Shown: positions 33,801-48,800 of the stretch, piece after piece
Numbering within the stretch: position 1 is the first letter of the stretch
Layout of the letters: the number at the start of each line of letters is the position of its first letter
From: Mesocentrotus franciscanus
Lineage: Eukaryota; Echinodermata; Echinoidea; Camarodonta; Strongylocentrotidae
DNA: 64,000 bases
Assembly: GCA_037976565.1 (NCBI GenBank)
Contig: CP137675.1
Location: 16,085,330-16,149,329 of the forward strand
Direction: 5' to 3'
Program-made: the position numbers and the translations under genes
The notes under the pieces: generated by a model
Seen by the model: only the letters and a program-made list of their open reading frames with translations
What the model was told of the DNA's origin: nothing
The model's database searches: none

Positions 33801-36800
33801 TAGAAAAAAAACTCATCTAGATATTCAATAGTCTTATCATCGATCAGATCACGCATGATCTCATATTTTTTGATAGGCCTACATTTATTGGAACATTTCA
33901 AGCAAAATCATTTTTTTTGTGTGTGTGCACCTTTATAATGTATTTGCTGAGCAGCTGATGAATAGATCAAGACAAATGTGACTGGGATCTTTTAAAGAAA
34001 TATTTCATCTTTTCAAATTACATTTTAAATAGTTTGCATGAAAAAAAATGCAAACATATGTTATCTCCTTTAATTCCAATGTAAGAAAAACATGGCAAAT
34101 AGAATGAATGCAATGTTGAAGTTTTAGTTTACATGATATAGTAAAATAGTCCAAATAGATTTTAAGGGCAATACACGGATATTATTATGCAAATGTCACT
34201 TTCTTTTTATCATATTCAAAAGGGAAGACTAAGAAAAGACCTCCTTCTCACGTGAGGAAAAACAGAAACAAAAATCAGAATACAAATTCATCTTTGTGCA
34301 TGCTTAGATAAAAAAAAAGGTATTGACAATGCTGTGCAATATCAATACAATACAACACAATAAAATACTTGCATTTAAGTAGGGCAGTTACTGTAAGTGC
34401 ATCATAGTGCTTACAAACATAATTATTACAGAACTTCATGAATTCATTCATGTATATGCTTGTGTATGCAAATGTAACCTAACTCTCATTTTTTTAATTA
34501 CATCTGAATTACTATGCATGAAGAAATTGTAACTGAAAATTGTGAGTGTAAAAATGTGTAGAGGGAAAAAGATGGAATTTTTGTTGTTGAACACTTCTAT
34601 TTTAGATGAATGCACATGTCACTTTGAATGACAATCCTGTCCATATGAGCCATGGGTCATACATTTTTCAAATCCCAAATGGGGATTTTCCCAACAACTT
34701 CCCAGTGGAAATATTCATTGGGTACCCCCAGGCTCAAAATTACAGATGCATCGCCAGAATTCATTTTTTTCTCATGCATATTACCTGAAAGCAGAGCTAC
34801 CATGCTTTCCAGTGATATATAACACTGTGCTTTTTACTTAATCTATACTACAACCCACTTAGATATCATATTACAATAGCAGCAACCTGAAACATATATG
34901 CAGACAAATCCATCTTTTTTCCACTTACTCTGATGTCAGATTTGCAATTTTATTGATGGTTTTTAGCCCTTTGTCAAATGTTATTTATCAATTCATTTAT
35001 TTTCCATTTTAAAACAATGTGAAACCAAGGGCAAAAAATAGCAATACAAATCACAATATAAAATGGTGGGATACCATTGAAAGCAAAGTTCATTGATGGT
35101 TTATAGCCCTCTGTCAAATGTTATTTTTCAATTCATTTATTTTCCATTTCATTTATTTTCCATTTTTAAACAATGTGAAACCAAGGGCAAAAAATAGCAA
35201 TAAAATCACAATATTAAATGGTGGGACACCATTAAAAGCAAAGTGCTTGTGGGCAGGCTCCGAGTTTTAAGTCATACAGCATTTGCACATCAATTACCTG
35301 AAGGACACAGGTATACTAGACAACACACACACACACGCACACACGCGCACGCACACCTTATTTCGCACACACGCGCACGCACACCTTATTTCGCACACAC
35401 ACACACACACACACACACATACAATGAAGGAAATAACAAATAGACGAGATGATAAGGCAAGAAAGGAGATTAGCAAGAGAGTGAGAGAGAGAGAGAGATA
35501 GAGAGAGAGAGAGAAAGAGGGGGAGGGAGAGGGAGAGGGAAAAGGCAGCATGGTAAAGAAAAAGGAATTAGGATGATGAAGAAAGAATGAAAGAAAAATA
35601 GAGGGAGAGAAAGAGAGAGAAAAAAAAAGGTTTAAAGTTGGAAAGAAAAGTACATTTTGTATATCTACTCAGCATGCATTGGCAATATCAAACTTTTAAA
35701 AAAGTTCTTTTTCCAGAGAACTTTTAATTTAGACAAAGTTGAACTTTGTTTAATACTTGGGTCTAGACTATTCCTTAATTTACTACATTTAATTTGATAT
35801 GAATTTAAGGCCAAGGAAGAAGAAACCTTAGGTTGATAAAACAGGTTGATGAAACATTACATTTAGGGTAAACATATTATCCAACAATCTTGGTAGGTTT
35901 CCTAATTTATATTTTTACAAAAATGAGAGTATTTAAAGATATCAGTTCAGAGACTGACAAGATATTAAGTTTCTGAAACAATGGCATGCTTGGGCAATTA
36001 TATAGGATGACAAAATCAATGTAATTGCTCGTTTCCATAGTGTTATGGACTTAGAAAGATGCCTTTTAAAAGAATGACCCCATACCATATTACAATATTA
36101 TATGTGAAGCAAGATTAAGCTATTAAACAAAGTAATGTGTATGTTTTGGGGTAATCAAAATATGAGCCTTGACAGGATTCCTATACTTCTGGAAACTTTT
36201 GTACAATCATTCATAATATGAGGCTTCCAGGAAAGACATTCATTGACTATAATACGAAAGAAAGAAATATTAACAACTCATGATATATTTTGACCACCAA
36301 TGATAATATTATTAAGATCTATAGGAACCCTCATGTTCCTTGTTCTAAAATTTTGTTTTGTCCAGATTTAATGATAATGGTCTGGTGCCAGTGTAATAAT
36401 TTAAGTTTTTATTAAAGTCCCCAAGTAAGTAAATTTCCTTATTTTCATTACACAATTTATGGAGATAATTATCAAATATCTATGCAAAATTGATAAAATC
36501 ACAGTTTGGAGACCTGTACACACAGTTTGTAGGCACAGTCATTCAGACGTGACCAACAAGTGCTTATTCAAACAAGTATATTCATAATGATTAAAAGAAG
36601 TTGGACTGCGATGGGTTTTCTAATGACTACTAAAAGGCAATCTGACCCTTGTAAGGAGTTCATTTGTATGAAAGCAAAAAAAAAAAAAAAATGAAATAAA
36701 CAGAATGGCGAAAGTTTGAAATAAATCCGACCAATAGTAAGAAAGTTATGAATGTTCGGAAAAGGAAATGACTAAGTCAATGCGAATCTAAAATTGGCAA

Positions 36801-39800
36801 TTTGGTCTGTTGATTGTGACGTAGTCGTGGATGACAAAAATATCATTAATTTCTGTTTTTCTCCTAAGTGCATTCTCCCTTGGGGCACTACTCGAAATAT
36901 ATTATGGATAGCATATGATTATAGGTCCTCAAAAGAGAAAAGACCCTCTTGAGTTATTTGTTAAAAAAGGAGAAATTTTTGTGTGATTTAATAAATGGGA
37001 AAGTTGTCCGCCGCTAAGTCACAGAGACATTACCGATTTAGCCAATTTGAGGCGCCCATACCTACAGTGATTACAACTTTTAAAAATTCGCAGCTTTCCA
37101 ATTTTTTTGTCCGATTTCATTCAAACTTTTACCAGTCTACTTCTCTGATTTTTTTCTTCTTTCATCTAGAGTAGTTTGCTGTCAAGGTTGGATTTTCCTT
37201 TAAATGTCCCTATGATTTTAAAAATTTTTACGACATATTCGAATACTGATCTATGGATAAACTTGAAATCCCTCCGGCTAATTGGATCTGAAGTCTCGCA
37301 GTTCACAAAGTCAAGTACTTTTTAATAGATGCAGGAATAGATGTCTTAATGAATTCCCAACTGAATGCCTCGGCCCGGTCATTCGCCTTCATTTTGTAGA
37401 TGAATATTTTAATTATTTCCAGTTGAAACTGGACCATGGTACTGAAGTTCTTAAATGGTTTTCAAAACACACTGCATATCTCCTATGGCTATGACGCATG
37501 AGGCGTCGTTTGCTTGGATTCACAAGCGACTTGTGCGGTTTCTGACGCACCATGTGCCATCTTTGAGACACATAGTAGTGGGTTTTCAAGGGGAATTAGA
37601 CCCCATTCTGGATTTTTCCCAATGCCGGGTTTTGTCAGTCAACAAGAGTGGACTTCACTTTTATTTCGATAGACAGGTCTTGTTAATCTATCCTACCCTT
37701 TGGAATTCTCATCATATATATATATATCGAATTTCCCTCACTTTCGAGATAATAATACATGGCAAGTTGAAAGTGTAATTAAAATTTTCTATTGAATCTG
37801 ATATTATGTGATATTTCCCCTATTATAGGGGTGCTGAACACGAATCTACCTGTTGCCATTTTTCTAAATGACGTCTTTGGCCGTTGCCGTGGTCACGATT
37901 TATTTTCTTTAAAATGACATTATATTTCAACTACCCAAAAATATACTGTAAGTGGCTAAATAAATTTATTTTCAGCCACCCATTTGATTTTAATAAAAAT
38001 CTCAGTCTTCCCAGGTCAAAGTTTAATATACAGTACATGCTCGATTATGTGGTGGTTGCCATTGTAATGCCTGTAATTTCAGAAAATAAGTATTTCTAAT
38101 GAGAACAAAATTAGAAAATATATAGAACTGTATAATCCATTTCATGCTAGAAGTTTGATTACTCTCCTGGGGGGCGTTTCACAAAGCCTTTTTTCAATGA
38201 CAAATGACAAAAATCAGTGACAAATCTGCTGATAACCAATCAGAAGCAAGGATTTCAGTAGCTTATAACAAAAACTGTCATTTGTCACCGATGACAAGTT
38301 TTGTGAAGCGCCCCCCCCCCCTGATCTTGGTAATTCTAAGTCACATTTATGCCAGAACATTGTCGTTGCTATGACAAAGACATGGTAGAAAGTTGTATTT
38401 TGAGAGAAGGAGATATAGCATTTCTGTATCTAAACATAACTAACATTAAAAAACGAATTCATATCTAGATATAAATGATTGATTTCAATCTAGATGAGGG
38501 GTTTTAAGGTATCAATAAGGATGGTATGGGCATATCAGACAGATGAGTTGCCATGGGAACAAAAAGATGAATAACTAGGTATGCTTAGCTTATGAAATCA
38601 ATAATAAAAGAGTATGGTCTAATACGTACCGGAGTATAAAAAACGAAACCCTGCCCAATGATATAGTTTAATCGAATATGTGCTATTACAAGAATACTTG
38701 GCTATCCTAATCTCTATCTCTCGCACATTTATTGGTTTTGAATGAAAATGGCAGAGACATTGCCATGGTAACGGATGAATTAATACACACATTACAAAAG
38801 TGCCATAACTGTGAAGGCCTCGGACACAAAGGAAAATCATGTCGCTATGGTACATGCCACTTCGGCCAGTCAGGAAGACTGTGCCGCAGATGCAGTCACT
38901 AGAGCTGATATAGATTCTTACGGAAAATGGATCTGACTCATACAATTCATACCCCAATTTGCTGCCCATAAATGATTTAAGTGATTTATATGATTTGATT
39001 GTTGACTCTTGTAATACGGGTATCGAAGGCAGTAACGCAAAACCTCAGCTTGATTTGAATGGCTCTCATAATATACACTTTAATATGCACCTTAATATGC
39101 ACCTTAAACGTGTTCAACGTGTGGAAGCTAGTATTAAGAAAGTCGATACAACCCATGGTTATCATATGAGTAATTAAACAAATGTATACAATTTTGAACC
39201 CAGAAGTCGCATTAATGAATCAAGTGACATACGCCCAAATTCTTTAGATAACTGTGTTGAATTAGTCACAATAATACAAAATATGAAAAAATATATCTTG
39301 CAATTCTGATTATGATATTCATAATCATCATGATTTTGATAATGTAGAACAAAATTCTGTAACGAAGATTTTCAAAGATAACGGTGCATATGGAAGTGAT
39401 TTAAACAATTCTAAATATACCCTTCAGTCGAATGTTTTTGTACAGTCGAGAAATACCTCGGGTTTCAAAATTGTTCATTTTAATACACAGAGTTTGTTCC
39501 TTAATATTGAGCATATACGAATATTATTGGCTCAAAATGAAAGTCGTGTTTTGGCCAGTAGCGAGAGTTGGCTGCATGAGGGAATTCAGAATGATGGAAT
39601 ACTTGTACCTGGTTATGGCTACGTCGCGATCGTCCAGGTAGGGACAGCCACGGGGCCCCGGGGGTACTGCTCTAAATATATATGCAAAAGTAAATTTTTA
39701 TACCTCTGGATCTTGCAGAAGATGAGGATATTGAATTTGATTGATGCTGGATAGAAATTTTACCGAAAGAGAGCAAACGTTTTATCATTGGTGTTATATA

Positions 39801-42800
39801 TTTTCCAAAGACAAAAAAGAGAGTTTTCTAATGTCAGTTATTGGCACATATTGATAATGGTAGATGTTATCCGAGTCGATTTGAGCGATCATTCTATGGT
39901 ATTTGTCAACAGAAAACCAAAATGCGAAAATGGTAATGCATCTAAAATCATAAAAGTCCGAAACTGTAAACACTTTGACGAAGACAAATTCTTACGTTAT
40001 ATGTTACGTAAACCCTGGTATAGGGTGCTTGAGTTTGAAGATGTAGACACAGCCTGGACTGTATGGAAAAGATTATGCGATGAATGAATTTTGTAATGTT
40101 CATGCTTCTTTCCGCTCTATTCTATGCGTACAAAATATATGGCACATTGGTGCCAAAGGAACCGCTTGAACTTGTAAGTCAGAGGGACTCTCTTCAACAA
40201 AGCTAAACCTGCAAATAATTGGAAGAACACCAAATCACCAAGAATCAAAGAAAATAATATGGCGGCATTTTAAAGAAAAGATCTTATAGCACATATTTTT
40301 TTTTCAGAAACAATCTCAATCGATTATGGAATGTGACAAAAGAAAGTGCTTCCATGTGGAAAGGAAATATATTGCCAATATCAGAAGACAATACAGAATT
40401 GACTAATGATGTTAATTACCATTTTGTTGCTGTTGGTGTAACTTGCCCCCAAGAGAAAGTACAAATTATCCAGTCTCGTTATTTGACAGTAAAGTTGATA
40501 ATAATAAACGTTTCTGATTTCGTTTGATTTCCAGTTCTTTTGTAGAAAAACAAAATCGTACCATGCTTAAAAAGAAGACATTAGACATCATTGATGTGTC
40601 ATCCAAGCTCCTGAAAACGGCCCGTGCCGCCATAGTGTATTACTTAATGTACATCATGAATTTATCTCTTTGTCTGGGAAATTCCCTGAGGAATGGAAAA
40701 TGGCAACCGTCACCCCACTCTTTAAAGAAGGTGTTCGTAACCTGATTGAAAACTATAGACCTATATCTGTTTTACCGATGGTATCTAAATACTCGAAAGC
40801 GCGGTGCATAATCAGTTGTATGAATTTCATGCAAAATACAAATTTCCTTTGCCCACATGAGTCAGGTTTCAGAGCAGGACATTCTACCCAGTCCACCGTC
40901 CTGGATATAACCGATTATATATTTATGAATATGAATGATGGACTGGTTACTGGTCAATCATAAAGGCATTTGATAGGTAGATCATGGGATTTTATTAAAC
41001 ATTTCGAATACTGCAGGAGTATCGGATATTGAACACAAATGGTTTTACCTCGTATTTTACTGAAAGAAAACCAAGAACGAAAGTCGTCAAATTATCAAAT
41101 GTGAATACAATTAAATATGGGGTCCCCTAAGGCTCAATCTCGGGGCCCTTGTTATTTATTATGTACATTAATATTCTCCATCAATCAATATCTAAAATCG
41201 CATGTAAAATTAACATGAATGCAGACGATGCTATCTCGCTCTCTAAAGCTAAACGCCAGATGAGCTTGAAAAAACATGCAAAGAGGTCTAATGGATGTAA
41301 GTAACTGGTTAACAACACATATGTTGACGCTCAATGTAGGCAAAACAAAAAACGTGATATATTGGTTCGAGGCAGCGACTCGAAAATTTTCAACACACCA
41401 AGGTTTCTATGGATGAGAGTCTAACATAAAAATAAAAATAAACTGCAAAAAGAAAATAGAAAAAAAGGAAGAAAAAAAAAGAGATAGGATTTCTGCGAAG
41501 ATCAGCCAAACCGTATCTTCTGAACGATATTTAAAAACTGTTTTGTAACGCTGTGACTATGTCACAATTCGACTACTGCGATGCAGTTTGATCAATATGT
41601 TCTAGATGCCTCTTAGATAGATTGATTAAACAGGTCGGCAAGCATGGTCCTGAGGGCTCACCACAGGACCTTAGTGACCTAGTTTCTGACCTGAAATGGA
41701 AAGATCTCTCTTGGATGACACTTTCACAGGATGTGTGAAGTATTTAAATGTGTCAATAACATTGTCCCCCTCTTACCTTTTGTGAACGATTTGTAAAGCC
41801 GCTTTATGATATACGAAGAAGGTCAGTGTCCAGTGCGGCTCATCAAGTAGCCAGGTGGTAAGCGGACTTTCCAGTATATAGGAACTAGGTATTGGGGGTG
41901 GGGGTAACCAGTTTGGGAGGGGGGCTCAATGTTAAAAGTAACCGTGTCATTTGCTTCAAAACGCAGTTTCCAGCATATTCGTACAAGTCTACACATTAAA
42001 CAAAATGCATCATGAATTTGGCAGAAAAAAACGATTGAATTTGAGGGACTTAAACTGTATTTCTCTCACGTCTGTTAATCACAACCATGATGTTGTTATA
42101 TAAAGTTACACTGTGTTATGTTTAACCCAACAAATACAATAATTTCTGCCTTTCGAAACGTAAACTGCATAAAAGTCGAAAGCACATGACAAATTACCTG
42201 GCTAGATAATTATGTCTCAACGTTTACTACATGTAGGCCTACTATCTGACATTCTTTAAGCGAAGCATTGATATTGTTTGTTAAACTTTTGTAATAAGGT
42301 ATTGATAAGGGAAAAAAGCATCCGTGTCTTTTTAATGTTTTCTTGTCATAACAGTCTTTGCTGAAATTGCTGCGATGAACATGAAGATGGGTCTGATGAC
42401 TGAATTTGTGGAATTTCTGTGCGATCTTTATAAATGATTCCCTGTTTTATCTCATTCAATCTTAATTTTTTTATGTACTTACTTCCTAATAACCAAATAA
42501 ATATTATTTTCGGGTTTCATTTTTCTGGGACGCACTGTACTTGTACGTGTCTAGAATTCGCTTAGATTTTTCTTTTCTTCAAATAAATATAAAATAATAA
42601 ATTTTAAATTGTGAAAGGGATATTGTTGTTTGGTTGACTTAAGAAACGAAATCTAGGATAATTTCCTTCTAGTTAGCCAGGTAGGCTGTGAGTAGATGGA
42701 AAGTGTAAAATTATAGTAATAATTTCAAAAAATGCTGCAAGACATATATCGTTTACATGTAGACTTAATCTTCTACATTGACTCCCGGCAATGTAAGCGT

Positions 42801-45800
42801 GTCTTTACGTAACTACGAAATTTTACCTTGATCAGTAGAAATTTCGCTGAAATCCTGGATCTTAAAAGCATAGCAGGTATAAAGAGCCAAATATTGACGT
42901 AAAGACAAACGAGAAAAACATTCCCTATAGCATATCCATTTCATCAAAACATTTTAAGTGAAGTAATTTATTTCTTATCTTGTGAGTCTTGTGTGACGAT
43001 AGTGACCAGTTATAATCACGTCTCGAAAATGTGATGTATTTGTGATAGATATAGGATTGGCTCTTATGGTTATACATGTAGCTGTAGAAGTGAACATAAG
43101 ATTGCTCCCCCTTTTTTTCTTTGTAAGATTAAAACCGTATCTTATAAACTTCATTAAGAACAAAAATTAGGCGACTTTTAATGTGAATTTATTGTGATAT
43201 GGAAAGAAATCGTCCAACAATTTCTGTTGTTCGACTGTTTTGATTTCTAAATGCCTACTGCAAACGATGTGTCATTTTGATGGCGATATTACCTGCGCCA
43301 ATGAAACCTATGCAGCAAATTTTAAAAGTGCATACGCCAGTAAAACAAAACAATACTTGCAAAGTTCATTTAGCATTCACTTCTTCGTACAATATCACTC
43401 TCACACGGTACGTCAAAAAACCGCGTCAGTTGTTGACGCAGTCCGGCGTCAGGTAAATGGCGCCCTATGTGGACCGGGCATGATATTCAATGTGTGTGTT
43501 TATCACATAATTAGATTGTTTATGTTTCAACGGCGCGTATCATTCAGTTGTATTTACGCCGAAATTTATTCTCATAAAAAAAGAAAAAACAAAACAGATT
43601 AAACTATTCTACGCTGCATTATTTTTGTGCATTTTGTGGAGATTCTCGACAGGCTGTCAGCGCAAATCGTTGGCCGTGTATTTTCTGACCAGCTCGGTTC
43701 GGTACATTAAATAGACTTCTCAGCTTGCACATGCGCAGCCTAGGCCCTCCTAAGTTCTCCAGTTTTTTACTATTTCTACGTGCTCCAATACTTCCTTTCT
43801 CCCTTTGAGAAATATTACATGAAATATGCACGAAGAATGTACTTTTGCAGCACATTCACCTTCCCTGTAACATGTTTCATATGCCCCCAAAAAAATGATT
43901 CGTTTCATCTATGGTGATGCTATCGTGATAACGGGACTAGTCTTAGTGATTCTATGTTATTCGACCTGACCCTTCAAATTACCTGACTGATCATTTCAAT
44001 TCATTGGTGATACTTGATTAAGAGACAAACAGTATTAGCAAAAGAAGAATGGTTATAAGAAGAATAAGGAAGAGAAGAAGAAGAATAAGGAGGAGAAGAA
44101 GAAGGATAAGAAAAAGAAGGAGGAGTAGGAGGAGAAGAAGAAGGATAAGGAGAAAAAGACTACAGAATTCAAGCAGCAGGAATGTTGTTCTTAAGAAGAA
44201 TACCTTGGACTGACAGAATATCAAGCGAAGAAGTGCTCAATAAGGCATGTGTCGATAGATCCCTACTTCAGTGGCGGATCCAGATATTTCGGGGGCAGGG
44301 GCCCGCCCTCCTGGCAAAAAAAATTGATCCTCACCTCCTCACTACCCCCCCCCCTCCTCCCTCCCCCACTGAGCGAAATATCGACCGGCGCGATTTTTCA
44401 AATTTTCGGGGGCAACAAAAAAGAAAAAAGTGATTACTACCCCCGCCCCCACTGAGCGAAAAATCGGCCGGCATGATTTTCAAATTTTCTCACTAAGTGG
44501 GCCCCTTCTTTGGCCCCCTCCCTTGCCGCCGGCTGGATCCGCCCCTGCCCTACTTAACATCATAAGGAATAAACAACTTCAGTTTGTTGGGCATATTATG
44601 AGAAGAGAAGGCATAGAAAACAGGATGGCAGGAAAAATTGAGGGAAAGAGAATCAGAGGGAGACAACGCATCAAATACATGGATAAGTTCATTGGGCCGA
44701 CTGGTTACAGAAGTAACGTCAAATTACAAAGAACAATAGATGGAAAGCCTTGATCGGCGGCAAAATCTGGAGTAGAGAAGGTATCTAGCAAGCAAGCGAG
44801 CAAACAGTTCCTTCGTAAATGTATTGTAACACAATCTTTAAAAAGTTCCCACCTTAAAATCGGCAAAATTGGAGTAATAAAACACCATCACCATATCCAG
44901 GAGCAATTCGTGTCTATATGTATTCGATCATTCTAATTGATTTCGTCTCTCTTATAATCACCGCCTCCCTATCACTTTCTTAACTATCCATTGTTTTATA
45001 CCTCATGGGAGCCTTCTATTTGCCGAGGTGACCCGCAAATCTTCGGCATTGCCCTTTGGTCATTCCGATTTTCGTCCTGGTTTTTGTCTGTAATCAGTTA
45101 TATTACAGACGGCACGGTCCATTTTGGTTTTACCTGTATCACATGTCACAGTTTCGCTTGTTTGTCCTGCTTCCCTTCAATTATCTCTGAAAATTGGCTA
45201 TGGTCCTGGGAAGAGGAAAACCTACGTCAGCGGCACTTACTTCGGTATAGCTGGTCATATGAAAGAAAATCTATATTGTGACAAAGGTTGTATTATTACT
45301 GTCATAATTTGCAGCAGTAATGCTATATTGTAATATGCCTTGTAGTAGTAGTATAGTAGTAGTATTATTCTTAGTAGCATCAGCAGCAGCAGGATGGTCT
45401 CGTGTGCCTGCTAGTCACTTGTTTTCTTCTTCAGAGGGTTCACTATGCCGACGGCCCACGAGACCGACATTTTCTATGCCCCCTGTGAAACTTTGTTCTG
45501 TTGGTCCTGTGAATCTTTTGGATGTCCCTCTTTCTTCTTTATTAGTTTCGTCGGTCTTTTGGACTGTCTAGAACTCTAGATGATCCTGTTGATTCACTTT
45601 CAGAGCCTTTTATGTTTTTTCTCTTCTTAATTTGCATCAGATAAATTGGATAATACATAGTTTTCATTTCCCCCCATAATTTTGCGGTCGAAAGCTAGGA
45701 ATTGCGCTTTTGTTCAGGTGCTATGCGAGTTTCCAGTTACTATCATCCCTATTGTGTTGAAGTCCGATACATTTCATTTTCCAGATTGAAATCAACATGA

Positions 45801-48800
45801 GCGATTGTCAAGATTTAACTCTTGCATTAACGGAAATTGATTTTTTTTTCTTTCTCGTTTATATTCCTTTGGCTTTGTGCACTTGAGCTTATTACATCTC
45901 CGAGCTATATGGTTTCTCCGGACAAAAAAATCGGGTGAATAGCCACTTTCACTCATGCCACACTTTCCACAAAACAATATTCCATGGAGAACCGGTAATT
46001 AAATCAGTGAATTCCATGCTTCACAATGATGTTTACGGAACCTTAAGCCTTGGTCACAAATACCCTTACGGGCTGCTACGAACGGCGTACGAACGATTTT
46101 CAGACCATTTCGTAAGAGCTTCTTAAGAAGGCCGTACGAAACCAGCGTTCGTAGACCGTTCGTAGACCGTTCGTAAGATCGCAGATTGGTCGATGGTCTT
46201 GTCCAAGATTTTTTTAACATCGTACGAAACCCTCTCTTCGTAAGGCGGCCGTACGAACGCCGTAATTTCATCGTAAGAACCACGCAAGATCTTCGTACAT
46301 TTCGTAGGGTCGAGGGACAATTCTAGAAGCTTCAAATTATTACGATGGCCGTAAGAACGCCTCAAGTTGTTCATAGAGGGCTACTACGGCGTTCGTAAGA
46401 ACGCCTTACGAGCGGAGATTCTTATGGTCTTCGTACGAACGACTCCTGGCGTTCGTAAGGCGTTCGTAAGGTGCTCGTAAGGTGTACATACGTACATGCA
46501 AATTTTGAGTTTTAGCGGTTATAAAGCCAAGCGCGCGAAGTTCAAATCCTCACTCTGTTCATAGTGTTCGTCGAGGGAGCATCTCATGTCGAAGAAATAT
46601 GGGACCAAAAGGAAATCTGTTAGAGGGAAGAGAGGGAAGGGAAACAAACGTAAGGAAAGAGATAAGGAGGAGGGAGAAAGAGGAGGAGAGCAGCAACAAC
46701 AAAATCAAGAAATGATGGCCATCGGAAGCGACCGGGAGGAGGCGGTGGAAGATGACGACGACGAGGAGGGAGAACCATCAAAAATAATTATGTTATGCTT
46801 TCGACTGATACTTTGTAATTATTTATTCTGTACATTTCTACTTTGCATGTTTTGTACATTGTATAAACGATGGAAGACGACAAAACAACAACAACAGTAT
46901 GTTTCTTTGCTTTTTTAAGATCTCGATGCTTTCATTTATTTATTAACGACATTTTTAAAAATGTAAACAAGAAAGGTGATAGAGGAATATCTCAAATAAG
47001 GATACAAGCTTAAATCAAATTAAATTAGTCAACTAAAGTAATCAAGTAAAATCAAGGCTACCAAGGTATTCATAATCGCCTTAAATAGTGCAAACATTTG
47101 TTTTGTATTCATGAATATCTGCAAAAAATAATAAAAGGGTGAATAACATTCAGGACTATCTTGAAGATTTAAATTCAATTACACTTTATTGTTCTTGTAC
47201 ACGTTGAAAATTATCTCATTATTTCATGTTCATACTACTCTAGTCTCTTCTCTCTTTGTTTCTGTTTTTAAACCCTTTAATTTATATTTTGATCTATTAG
47301 GCCTACTTAGTTTAATTTCTATGATACAAGGAAAACGTGCAGTAATGAGTCGGACCTTGGGCTCACAGGAAATGTACATGTATTATTTCAGTGTAAATAC
47401 TTATTTCACGTTATCGGTTAGTTAAGCATGTAGGCCTAGTACGCAGATAACCAAGAAAACAGACAACCATGTTTTGTAACAACTGCTTGTTTATTAATGT
47501 TTATCAATAAATTTATTTTTGAAAATGAAACGTTGTCTTTATCTTTATTTCTCTACAGTTCTATACAGTAAACACGTACATGACATGGTCTAAATCATAC
47601 ATAAACATATAATAAAGGGGATCTAGCGATTGCTGGTACATACACGCATGATGGTGGGTTCCCACTGCCGATCAAACCAACCCGACCAACCCCAATCAAG
47701 CCCGATCACCCATTTTCCCCCGACCAATCCCGACCACATGCCTAAACACAAGCTCTTCCCGACCGCTATTCGACCATTGACGACCCACATTCGACCATTC
47801 ACGACTCCTGCACGACGTATAGTCGACCACAACTTCGATCTCTTCTCGATCATTCCGATCTACATACAATCCCAACGCGATCCCTACTAGACAAACTAGA
47901 CGTACACACGATCTCTACACAATCTCGGCCCGAGCAGATCGACCTGTTCGAACAGGGATCCAAGATGACTCGTGAATTAAGTGGTTGCACAAAATATTAT
48001 CGTCAGCTGATGGTACAGTAATCATTTTTGATCAGCGTTCAGTTCATCTCAGACACTCAAGAAGGCTAAAAGGCTTATTTCGAAGTCAATGCATTCCACA
48101 TTTCTTCAAACTTCCCCCTGCAGACCCAGTGCCATTTGCCAAAGTACTGTATTGCACATGATACTTAAACCATTAATTTTATTTGCCTTTTCAAACAGAC
48201 TGTCAAGAGCTGCACGTGTCGCAGTCACATGTTACTACCCATTCTAGAAGCGATTAACTTAATTAGTATCAATATACCGGTACGAAGAAAATGTGATTAG
48301 ATCAGCACGTAATTGTGTCCTTATTTTTTAAAATATTTATAAGGTGTTTTATTTTCTCAATACCAGAGGCAATACATATAACCGAAATCATGAAAATTAC
48401 ATCATACTCAGAACAATCAAAATACAACTCAGAATAATCAAAATACATTCAAAAGTATTATTCTGAACATCAATTGCTAAACAAAACAACTCTTATATAC
48501 ATTTCCTTATTCGTTTAAAACAATAATAGTAATAATACTAATGATAAAATACTTAGTCACATCTCCGTGGTCATTTCATGTTCATTTTGTGCTTCTTTGA
48601 AGGAAAAAAACAATATATGTTGAATTAAAAAAAAATTTAATAAATGCTTGTACATTAAATATTACAGTCTGTCAAAATATTGTTTAAAAAGTACAACCAA
48701 AAAACAACCTAAAACAACCCCCCCAAAAAAAACAACAACAAACAAACAAAACAAAAACAAACAAATATAGACATAAAGCAAAGAAATACTGCTGGGATAG

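Noticed and set aside
35294..35551. Serine/leucine- and cysteine/valine-rich frames over 35.3-35.6 kb
   Set aside because: Translation of (CA)n and (GA)n microsatellites.
44018..44224. Leucine-rich minus-strand frame
   Set aside because: Produced by the (AAG)n purine tract on the plus strand.
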